Notes: generated by a model from the sequence alone, not told the origin. Numbered from the stretch's first letter, positions 1-4,862 are shown. The stretch: DNA of 5,686 nt from Alphaproteobacteria bacterium (GCA_003696705.1 RFGD01000177.1:1-5686), one strand, 5' to 3'. Numbers and translations: made by a program.

Positions 1-390
1 GACGTCGAGGAGATTTCGCTTGGCGACTTCGTCCTGACGGGGGGCGAGATCGCGGCCCAGGCGATGATCGACGCGACCGTGCGCCTCTTGCCCGGCGTTC
101 TTGGCAACGCCGCCTCGGCCGAGGACGAAAGCTTTTCCGATGGCCTTCTCGAGCACCCCCAATACACACGCCCCGCCGTATGGGAAGGGCGCGAGATCCC
201 GCCCGTCCTTCTTTCCGGCAACCATGCCGAGATTGCCCGCTGGCGCCGCGAAAGGGCGCTCGAGATCACGCGCGCGCGGCGGCCGGACCTTCTGACCACG
301 GACCGCACCGCGGACGGGGCCGGGGACGGGACCGAGAACGGGGCGGCGGTCGTGCCCGATACCGCGTCCGAGGATGCAGAGGGGGCTTGA
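1..390 (+). CDS. trmD: tRNA (guanine(37)-N1)-methyltransferase TrmD, C-terminal part (5' end outside window)
   Basis: TrmD transfers a methyl group from S-adenosylmethionine to N1 of G37, next to the anticodon, which prevents +1 frameshifting; it is a cytoplasmic knotted (SPOUT) homodimer. The open frame enters at base 1 and ends at TGA 388-390, giving 129 visible residues. They begin in the SAM-binding knot loop (SLGDFVLTGGE, fragment residues 6-16). The family-typical segments IDATVRLLPGVLG (23-35), GLLEHPQYTRP and PPVLLSGNHAEI follow, then an RW-rich helix ending near RRPDLL. Arg28 aligns with E. coli Arg154. The position aligned without gaps to the E. coli catalytic Asp169 is Glu43, preceded by Asp42. 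After RRPDLL there is an extra low-complexity acidic tail of about 30 residues. The order trmD-rplS is the common proteobacterial one. The start lies outside the window. Confidence 0.96.
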   Translation, partial: DVEEISLGDFVLTGGEIAAQAMIDATVRLLPGVLGNAASAEDESFSDGLLEHPQYTRPAVWEGREIPPVLLSGNHAEIARWRRERALEITRARRPDLLTTDRTADGAGDGTENGAAVVPDTASEDAEGA

Positions 391-413
391 TCTGCCCCCG
401 CATTGCCCATAAA
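387..413 (+). promoter_or_regulatory. weak candidate promoter for rplS at the end of trmD
   Basis: TTGATC (387-392) overlaps the trmD stop and is followed after 15 nt by CATAAA (408-413); each matches four of six sigma-70 consensus bases. The spacer is short, so this is tentative. If used, transcription would begin near 420, just before the strong hairpin at 421-449, giving rplS-rpmE a leader of about 200 nt independent of trmD. Read-through from trmD is equally possible. Confidence 0.3.
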
Positions 414-627
414 AGGCGCGGGTCCGGATTCGGCCTGGCCGACCGGACCGCCTGCGTTTGCGCCTTCTTCGGCGCACGGTGCCTCGGCATCGCGACGCGG
501 GACGCAACGGACAAGGAACCACGCCTCCACCTCCGGCGGGCGCCACGGCGAACCCGGAAGAAGACCAGGAGCTCTGGGGCGGCACGAACTCTCTGGGCAA
601 ACCAGAGGCAGCACAGGAGTTGATCAG
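391..627 (+). promoter_or_regulatory. structured, gene-free leader between trmD and rplS
   Basis: No supportable gene lies in these 237 nt. The stretch carries several inverted repeats: a 12-bp bulged hairpin at 421-449; TGCGCC/GGCGCA at 459-464 and 471-476 with a 6-nt loop; TCCGG/CCGGA at 532-536 and 554-558; and CTCTGG/CCAGAG at 591-596 and 602-607 with loop GCAAA. The last ends 7 nt before the rplS Shine-Dalgarno sequence. A second CTCTGG copy at 572-577 can pair with the same CCAGAG, and CCAG 565-568 can pair with CTGG 574-577, so alternative folds are possible. A leader this long between trmD and rplS suggests RNA-level control or processing that uncouples abundant L19 from scarce TrmD. 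That role is inference from layout. Confidence 0.5.
421..449 (+). other. strong GC-rich hairpin downstream of trmD
   Basis: GGTCCGG (421-427) pairs perfectly with CCGGACC (443-449). After a two-base bulge (AT, 428-429), TCGGC (430-434) pairs with GCCGA (438-442), leaving a 3-nt loop CTG. That makes 12 base pairs. No U-run follows (the next bases are GCCTGCGTTTG), so it is not a standard intrinsic terminator. It could be a 3'-end stabiliser for trmD, an RNase processing site, or the first element of the rplS leader. Confidence 0.6.
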
Positions 628-1011
628 ATGGACCTGATCGCACAGCTCGAAGCCGAGCAGATCCAAGCGCTTGGCAAGGACATTCCCGATTTCAAGGCCG
701 GTGACACCGTTCGCGTCGGCTACAAGGTGACCGAGGGCAACCGCACCCGCGTCCAGAACTTCGAGGGCGTCTGCATCAGCCGCAACGGCGGCAACGGCAT
801 CGGCGCTTCGTTCACGGTGCGCAAGATCTCGTTCGGTGAAGGCGTCGAGCGGGTCTTCCCGCTCTATTCGACGAACATCGAGAAGATCGAGGTCGTGCGC
901 CGCGGCAAGGTGCGCCGCTCGAAGCTCTATTACCTGCGCTCGCGCCGCGGCAAGTCGGCCCGCATCGCCGAGCAGACCAACTACAAGCCCATGGCGGGCG
1001 CCGAAGCGTAA
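628..1011 (+). CDS. rplS: large-subunit ribosomal protein bL19
   Basis: L19 sits at the 30S-50S interface and contributes to an intersubunit bridge. The predicted protein has 127 residues; E. coli L19 has 115, and the small excess is a C-terminal tail after the conserved core. The N-terminal helix (MDLIAQLEAEQI) leads into FKAGDTVRVGYKVTEG (22-37), RVQNFEGVCISRNGG (41-55), SFTVRKISFGEGVERVFPLYS (61-81) and the basic L19 signature RRGKVRRSKLYYLR (91-104), all typical of the family. ATG 628 is chosen because AGGAG (615-619) lies 8 nt upstream and the protein then starts where L19 family members start. The frame is open upstream to a TTG at 403, but that 75-codon stretch is low-complexity and not L19-like. 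It is followed after 11 nt by rpmE, so the two are almost certainly cotranscribed. Confidence 0.98.
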   Translation: MDLIAQLEAEQIQALGKDIPDFKAGDTVRVGYKVTEGNRTRVQNFEGVCISRNGGNGIGASFTVRKISFGEGVERVFPLYSTNIEKIEVVRRGKVRRSKLYYLRSRRGKSARIAEQTNYKPMAGAEA

Positions 1012-1022
1012 GGAAGCGACCG

Positions 1023-1244
1023 ATGAAAAAGGACCTGCACCCCGATTACCACTTCATCGAGGTCAAGATGACCGACGGCACGGTCTATCGGACGCGCTCG
1101 ACCTGGGGCAAGGAAGGCGACACGCTTGTCCTCGACATCGACCCGACGGCCCACCCGGCGTGGACCGGCGGGGCCGCGAAGCTGATGGACACCGGCGGCC
1201 GCGTCTCGAAGTTCAAGAAGAAATACGAAGGGCTTGGCTTCTGA
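1023..1244 (+). CDS. rpmE: large-subunit ribosomal protein bL31, cysteine-free type
   Basis: The 73-residue protein begins MKKDLHPDYHFIEV and ends GGRVSKFKKKYEGLGF, the standard L31 layout; L31 binds the 50S central protuberance and bridges to the 30S head. E. coli L31 has four zinc-binding cysteines (two CxxC-like pairs). Here the aligned positions are Met16, Asp18, Asp40 and Ala43, and the protein has no cysteine at all, so it should be zinc-independent. A three-residue insertion lies around residues 31-34. ATG 1023 is preceded by AAGGAAG (1010-1016), which overlaps the rplS stop codon, so translation may be coupled to rplS. A clear terminator follows at 1268-1299, making rpmE the last gene of this translation unit. 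Cysteine-free L31 of this kind is, from memory, usual in alphaproteobacteria. Confidence 0.97.
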   Translation: MKKDLHPDYHFIEVKMTDGTVYRTRSTWGKEGDTLVLDIDPTAHPAWTGGAAKLMDTGGRVSKFKKKYEGLGF

Positions 1245-1267
1245 GCCATCCCGGACGGACAGGATTT

Positions 1268-1299
1268 CGGGCGCGTTCCATCCGGGGCGCGCCCGTTTT
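1268..1299 (+). terminator. rho-independent terminator of rplS-rpmE
   Basis: CGGGCGCG (1268-1275) and CGCGCCCG (1288-1295) form a perfect 8-bp stem with a 12-nt loop, followed directly by TTTT (1296-1299). It starts 24 nt after the rpmE stop. This ends the ribosomal-protein transcript and implies that mipZ has its own promoter, apart from read-through. Confidence 0.85.
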
Positions 1300-1406
1300 C
1301 TTGGCATATATCGGCCACCCGATGCCGGGCCATACTTCCATTTGACTCTGCCACAAGATATAGTCGATCAAGCGCCGACAATGGCAATCGACGAAGGGGC
1401 TCGGGC
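1300..1406 (+). promoter_or_regulatory. mipZ upstream region, promoter expected but not resolved
   Basis: This AT-richer stretch separates the rpmE terminator from mipZ and must hold the mipZ promoter if the terminator is efficient. TTGACT (1342-1347) is a good -35 match and TATAGT (1359-1364) a good -10 match, but only 11 nt separate them, so they cannot be a normal pair. TATAGT with a poor -35 near 1336 is the likeliest alternative. A 9-codon open frame (1381-1410) overlaps the mipZ start. Confidence 0.35.
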
Positions 1407-1410
1407 GTGA
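1381..1410 (+). other. possible 9-codon upstream open frame overlapping the mipZ start
   Basis: ATG 1381 opens a frame reading MAIDEGARA and stops at TGA 1408-1410. This stop overlaps the mipZ GTG start (1407-1409) as GTGA, the geometry seen in translationally coupled genes. No Shine-Dalgarno sequence is visible ahead of this ATG, and a frame this short arises easily by chance. The mipZ Shine-Dalgarno lies inside it. Confidence 0.2.
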
Positions 1411-2216
1411 CTCACATCATCGTGTTCGGCAACGAAAAGGGTGGATCGGGCAAGTCGACCACCTGCATGCACGTCGCGACGGCGCTTGCCCGCCTTGGCC
1501 ATTCGGTCGGCGCGGTGGATCTGGACCTGCGGCAGAAGAGCTTCACCCGCTATGTCGAGAACCGGCAGACCTTCGCCGCGGCCAAGGGCCTGAACCTGCC
1601 GACCCCGCGCGTCGCCGAGCTTCCGCAGATCTCGCCCGAGGCGCTGGCGCCGGGCGAGAACATCTACGACCGCCGCCTGGCCGAGGCCGTTGCCAGCCTC
1701 GAGAACGTCGTCGACTTCATCGTGATCGACTGCCCGGGCTCGCACACGCGGCTGAGCCAGGTTGCCCATTCGCTTGCCGACACGCTGGTCACGCCGCTCA
1801 ACGACAGCTTCATCGACTTCGACCTTCTGGCGCGGTTCGACCCCGAGACGGACGAGATCCTGGGGCCGTCGGTTTACGCAGAAATGGTCTGGGGGGCGCG
1901 GCAGTTGCGCGCGCAGGCCGGGCTGCCGCCGATCGACTGGGTCGTGGTGCGCAACCGTCTTGGCACCCAGCAGATGCGCAACAAGAAGAAGATCGGCTCG
2001 GCGCTCGAGAAGCTCTCGAAGCGGATCGGCTTTCGCCTTGCCAATGGCTTTGCCGAGCGCGTGATCTTCCGGGAGCTGTTCCCGAACGGGATCACCCTCC
2101 TCGACCTCAAGGACCTCGGGATCGCCAACCTCAACATGTCGAACATTGCCGCGCGGCAGGAAATTCGTGACCTCATGAAGGCGATGCGCCTACCTGGCGT
2201 CACGGTCACCTTCTAG
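1407..2216 (+). CDS. mipZ: MipZ-type division-plane positioning ATPase (ParA/MinD superfamily)
   Basis: MipZ is a P-loop ATPase that binds the ParB-origin complex, forms a gradient from the poles and inhibits FtsZ assembly, so the division ring forms at midcell. The 269 residues carry the deviant Walker A motif GNEKGGSGKST (8-18; signature Lys11 and Lys16), a DLDLRQ motif (38-43; Asp40 matches the Caulobacter Asp42 needed for ATP hydrolysis) and Walker B FIVIDCPG (104-111). NDSFIDFDLL (132-141), DWVVVRNRL (177-185) and RVIFRELFPNGITLLDL (218-234) follow; these closely match Caulobacter MipZ rather than plasmid ParA. Length agrees with Caulobacter MipZ (about 274). The start is GTG, with AAGGGG (1394-1399) 7 nt upstream, and places the Walker motif at the usual position. 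No parB partner is adjacent, as expected for MipZ, which borrows the chromosomal ParB. It runs convergent to glpK. Of the DNA-contact arginines known in Caulobacter, Arg194 is kept (Arg191), Arg198 is Lys195 and Arg219 is Ala216. Confidence 0.93.
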   Translation: MTHIIVFGNEKGGSGKSTTCMHVATALARLGHSVGAVDLDLRQKSFTRYVENRQTFAAAKGLNLPTPRVAELPQISPEALAPGENIYDRRLAEAVASLENVVDFIVIDCPGSHTRLSQVAHSLADTLVTPLNDSFIDFDLLARFDPETDEILGPSVYAEMVWGARQLRAQAGLPPIDWVVVRNRLGTQQMRNKKKIGSALEKLSKRIGFRLANGFAERVIFRELFPNGITLLDLKDLGIANLNMSNIAARQEIRDLMKAMRLPGVTVTF

Positions 2217-2235
2217 CCGCTCCTGCCGCGACGAC

Positions 2236-2254
2236 CGGGCGGCTCAGCCGCCCG
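2236..2254. other. perfect hairpin between convergent mipZ and glpK
   Basis: CGGGCGGC (2236-2243) and GCCGCCCG (2247-2254) form a perfect 8-bp stem whose 3-nt loop is the glpK stop codon (TCA on plus, TGA on minus). It lies 20 nt after the mipZ stop. No T-run follows on either strand, so it is not a standard intrinsic terminator. It may protect 3' ends or slow polymerase from both directions. Confidence 0.55.
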
Positions 2255-3731
2255 ACAGCGTCCGGCGCACCGCATCCTTCCAACCGGCGTAGCGCCGCGC
2301 GCGTGTCGCTTCGTCCATCCGCGGTTCAAAGCGCCGCTCGCAGGCCCACATGTCCGCAAATCCCGCCGCGTCGGGATAGACGCCTGCCCGCATGCCGGCC
2401 AGCCACGCCGCGCCCAAGGCGGTCGTTTCAAGGACGGCCGGGCGGTCGACCGGCTGACCGAGGATGTCGGCCAGGAACTGCATGGCCCAGTCATTGGCCG
2501 TCATGCCGCCATCCACCCTCAGGACACCGTCGGCCGCAGCGGTCCAGTCGGCGCGCATCGCCTCGAGAAGATCGCGGGTCTGGAAGCCGACGCTCTCGAG
2601 CGCCGCCCGCGACAGTTCGGCCGGGCCCGACCCGCGGGTGAGGCCGAAGATCGCACCCCGCGCGTCGGGGTCCCAATAGGGCGCCCCGAGGCCGGTGAAG
2701 GCGGGCACAAGATAGACGTCCTGATTGGGGTCGGCGCGCAGGGCCAGGGCCTCGGTCTCGGCGGCGCTGGATATGATCCCGAGCCCGTCGCGAAGCCACT
2801 GCACGACGGCGCCGGCGACGAAAATCGAGCCTTCGAGGGCATAGGTCGTCTTGCCGTCGATGCGATAGGCAATGGTGCCAAGAAGACGGTTTTGAGACTG
2901 GACGAAGGTGTCGCCCGTGTTGAGAAGGGCGAAGCAGCCGGTTCCGTAGGTGGATTTCATCATCCCGGGCTGAAAACAGGCCTGCCCCACGGTCGCGGCC
3001 TGCTGGTCGCCGGCAACACCCAGAATGGGCACCGGCGCCCCCAGGATGGAGGCCTCTGCCACGCCGAAATCGTCTGCCGAGTCGCGGACCTCGGGCAGCA
3101 TGGCCATCGGGATGGACAAGAGAGCGCAGATCTCGGCGTCCCAGACGCCGTCGACGATGTTGAACAGCATCGTCCGCGCCGCGTTGGTGGCATCGGTCCG
3201 ATGGACGCGTCCCCCCGTCAGCTTCCAGACAAGGAAGCTGTCGACGGTGCCAAACAGAAGGTCGCCCGCTTCGGCCCGGGCGCGCGCGCCGTCGACATTG
3301 TCGAGGATCCACTTGAGCTTGGTGGCCGAAAAATAGGGATCGAGAAGAAGACCCGTCCGCGCACGCACAAGCGCCTCGTGCCCGGCCTCGCGGAGGGCAT
3401 CGCAGAGGGCGGCCGTCCGGCGATCCTGCCAGACGATGGCATTGGCCACCGGCTCTCCCGTGTGGCGGTCCCAGACGACGGTGGTCTCGCGCTGGTTCGT
3501 GATTCCGACGCCGGCGAGTGCGCCCGCCTCGAGCCCCGCCGCCTCGAGCGCCATGCGGCAGGTTTCCACGGTCGTTCGCCACAGATCGGCCGGATCGTGT
3601 TCGACCCAGCCCGAATTCGGAAAATGCTGCGGGAACTCCAGCTGCCCGCTGCCGACGGCCCGAAGCGACTGGTCGAACACGATCGCGCGTGTCGAAGTTG
3701 TTCCCTGATCTATCGCGAGGATGTGGCCCAT
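2244..3731 (-). CDS. glpK: glycerol kinase
   Basis: GlpK phosphorylates cytoplasmic glycerol with ATP to sn-glycerol 3-phosphate, which feeds glycolysis through glycerol-3-phosphate dehydrogenase and also lipid synthesis. The 495 residues cover the whole FGGY kinase family length (E. coli about 502). The N-terminal phosphate-binding motif is AIDQGTTSTRAIVFD (6-20). Glycerol-contact residues are present: Arg81-Glu82 (ITNQRETT), Trp101 (WQDRR), Tyr133 (DPYFSATKLKW) and the catalytic base Asp242 (GVAGDQQAA). STYGTGCF (260-267), PAFTGLGAPYWDP (343-355) and RVDGGM (405-410) complete the core. The E. coli fructose-1,6-bisphosphate loop GGKGGTR is absent; the residue aligned to Arg236 is Pro233. The IIA-Glc docking segment near the C terminus is also not kept (PRMDEATR). 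ATG 3731 has AGGGGG (plus 3737-3742) 5 nt upstream. No glpF, glpD or glpR is visible next to it; a hypothetical gene in the same direction lies 113 nt upstream. Confidence 0.97.
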   Translation of the reverse strand: MGHILAIDQGTTSTRAIVFDQSLRAVGSGQLEFPQHFPNSGWVEHDPADLWRTTVETCRMALEAAGLEAGALAGVGITNQRETTVVWDRHTGEPVANAIVWQDRRTAALCDALREAGHEALVRARTGLLLDPYFSATKLKWILDNVDGARARAEAGDLLFGTVDSFLVWKLTGGRVHRTDATNAARTMLFNIVDGVWDAEICALLSIPMAMLPEVRDSADDFGVAEASILGAPVPILGVAGDQQAATVGQACFQPGMMKSTYGTGCFALLNTGDTFVQSQNRLLGTIAYRIDGKTTYALEGSIFVAGAVVQWLRDGLGIISSAAETEALALRADPNQDVYLVPAFTGLGAPYWDPDARGAIFGLTRGSGPAELSRAALESVGFQTRDLLEAMRADWTAAADGVLRVDGGMTANDWAMQFLADILGQPVDRPAVLETTALGAAWLAGMRAGVYPDAAGFADMWACERRFEPRMDEATRARRYAGWKDAVRRTLSGG

Positions 3732-3844
3732 GTCGTCCCCCTGTTCTTCGACCGGCGTCGCGGTCGTTGCGCTTCCTTTCCTTTTGCCGCCGCCGGGGAC
3801 CGATTTCCAGCCCCAACCTTGCCACCAGGCGGACCGGGGCCGCG
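3732..3844 (-). promoter_or_regulatory. spacer between the DUF6473-like gene and glpK
   Basis: This 113-nt gap holds two inverted repeats. One just after the hypothetical gene's stop is a bulged hairpin (plus AGCCCC 3809-3814 with GGGGCC 3836-3841, and inner GCC 3821-3823 with GGC 3828-3830); it has no U-run on the minus strand. The other, CGACCG (3749-3754) with CGGTCG (3761-3766) and a 6-nt loop, lies just upstream of the glpK Shine-Dalgarno and could be an operator or a translational element. I see no clear sigma-70 promoter. Whether glpK has its own promoter or is cotranscribed cannot be decided here. Confidence 0.35.
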
Positions 3845-4699
3845 CTACCGGCCCTCGGACTGGTGTTCAGCGCGCAGGAGCTGAAGAAGCTCGGGGGCCA
3901 GCATCCTGGCAATCTGCCGATGCGCCGAGGCGCCGGGGAAGTTCGTCGCCGCAGCGGCGTCAAGATCGTCGACGAGACATTCGTCGCCTGCGTCGGGCCC
4001 GAGGCCGTCCAGCACATCGACGCGCACGATCTTCCGCCCGGGCCCGGCAAGTCGATCGACCAGTTCGCGGTCAACGAACAGGGGACGCCGGCCCAGCGAA
4101 AGCCCGCGAAACTCTTCGGCCACGCGGCCGGTCCGAAGCCAGAACAACAGAACCGGGACCGACACACGCTTGCAAAGAAGCTGCATCCTTCTGACCCAGG
4201 TGTCGCGCAGCTCGGCGCGAATGATTGCGAAGCGCTTCGCATCCGTGGCCAGAAGATCGAAGAGCATGTGGCGCGTGAAGACATACTCGGCGAAGTCGAT
4301 CTCGGGGAAGGTTTCGCGCATGAGCGGCGTCACCTCGAGGACACGGTCGTTCCGGCGCGGGTGGACGCGATAGTAGCGGTTCGACAGGTGATCGGCGCTT
4401 GGCAGTTGCACGACCGCCGCGTCGGCTGCGGCCGCGATCTCGAGAAGCGCCCGATCGCCGAGGAGCGTGTCGACGCCGGCGTTCACCACACCGAGATTGA
4501 CGACCGGGCAACCCACCCGCTCTTCCAGGCATTCGGCGAAGGGATGCTCGACGAATTTTCCGAAGGTTTCCGTCCCGCCGAGCGCCACGACATAGTTCTT
4601 CCCGAGCCGACGCTTCGGCCCGCGAAAGACCAGCCGCGAGTTCCCATAGCGGCATGGGTAGTATTGCACCCCGTCGGCGGCGCGTCGTTCGTATGCCAT
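3845..4699 (-). CDS. hypothetical protein, DUF6473-like, possible degenerate SGNH fold
   Basis: The function is unknown. The 284-residue protein starts MAYERRAADGVQYYPCRYG, then RLVFRGPKRRL and a segment VVALGGTETFGKFV (37-50). I recall this pattern from a Rhodobacteraceae family labelled DUF6473; that is memory, not a search. The order of motifs resembles SGNH/GDSL hydrolases: GGTETFG (41-47) where GDSxxxG is expected, VVNLGVVNAGV (66-76) like the conserved Asn-Leu-Gly block, and TNFPGASAHRQIARML (252-267) like the C-terminal DxxHPNxxGH helix start. The positions expected to hold the catalytic Asp and His are Ala251 and Phe254, and no Ser follows Gly-Gly, so hydrolase activity would probably be lost. 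No signal peptide or membrane segment is evident, so it is probably cytoplasmic. ATG 4699 is supported by GGAGG (plus 4708-4712) 8 nt upstream; the stop is TAG. It lies divergent to the dehydrogenase gene and upstream of glpK. Confidence 0.85.
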   Translation of the reverse strand: MAYERRAADGVQYYPCRYGNSRLVFRGPKRRLGKNYVVALGGTETFGKFVEHPFAECLEERVGCPVVNLGVVNAGVDTLLGDRALLEIAAAADAAVVQLPSADHLSNRYYRVHPRRNDRVLEVTPLMRETFPEIDFAEYVFTRHMLFDLLATDAKRFAIIRAELRDTWVRRMQLLCKRVSVPVLLFWLRTGRVAEEFRGLSLGRRPLFVDRELVDRLAGPGRKIVRVDVLDGLGPDAGDECLVDDLDAAAATNFPGASAHRQIARMLAPELLQLLRAEHQSEGR

Positions 4700-4723
4700 C
4701 GTCCCAACCTCCGGATTCGTTCC

Positions 4724-4759
4724 GTCCGGACCGATCCTGTGGCAGGACGATTTCGAAAT
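4724..4759. repeat. cluster of short palindromes in the divergent intergenic region
   Basis: Three perfect dyads lie close together: GTCCGGAC (4724-4731), TCCTG-tgg-CAGGA (4735-4747) and ATTTCGAAAT (4750-4759). They are 25 to 60 nt upstream of the hypothetical gene on the minus strand, where an operator or promoter would sit. I see no convincing -35/-10 pair for that gene. No regulator family can be assigned by eye. Confidence 0.35.
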
Positions 4760-4795
4760 TCATAAAGCTTGGCTTCGATGAAAATGCCACCCGTT

Positions 4796-4821
4796 CCGCG
4801 GCGACTTGAACAGCGCCGCGG
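4796..4821. repeat. 8-bp inverted repeat enclosing the -35 box
   Basis: CCGCGGCG (4796-4803) and CGCCGCGG (4814-4821) are exact reverse complements separated by 10 nt (ACTTGAACAG). The spacer contains the putative -35 hexamer of the downstream dehydrogenase gene. Arm centres are 18 bp apart, close to two helical turns, which suits a dimeric repressor. The arms are pure GC and could also arise by chance in GC-rich DNA. Confidence 0.5.
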
Positions 4822-4833
4822 CAGGTGCATAAG
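4806..4833 (+). promoter_or_regulatory. candidate sigma-70 promoter of the 3-hydroxybutyryl-CoA dehydrogenase gene
   Basis: TTGAAC (4806-4811) and CATAAG (4828-4833) are separated by 16 nt, and each matches four of six consensus bases. A transcript would start near 4840, giving a leader of about 20 nt that still includes the Shine-Dalgarno GGAGGG (4850-4855). Confidence 0.5.
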
Positions 4834-4862
4834 GTGCGCCCATAGCCACGGAGGGACCCGAG

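Noticed and set aside
421..449. Intrinsic terminator after trmD
   Set aside because: The stem is strong but no U-run follows it, and rplS lies downstream on the same strand.
403..627. In-frame 75-codon N-terminal extension of L19 from a TTG
   Set aside because: It is low-complexity Arg/Gly/Pro/Ala-rich, unlike L19, and ATG 628 has a strong, well-spaced AGGAG.
1342..1364. TTGACT and TATAGT as a promoter for mipZ
   Set aside because: The spacer is only 11 nt, too short for sigma-70; the elements may be used separately but not as a pair.
2892..3884. 330-codon open frame on the plus strand
   Set aside because: It is antisense to glpK, with no recognisable domain or good ribosome binding site.
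2491..4284. 597-codon open frame on the minus strand
   Set aside because: It overlaps glpK and the hypothetical gene in another frame; its Arg/Gly/Ser-rich composition is typical of a high-GC shadow.
3518..4765. 415-codon open frame on the plus strand
   Set aside because: It is antisense to glpK and the hypothetical gene, both supported by motifs and ribosome binding sites; this is a codon-periodicity artefact.
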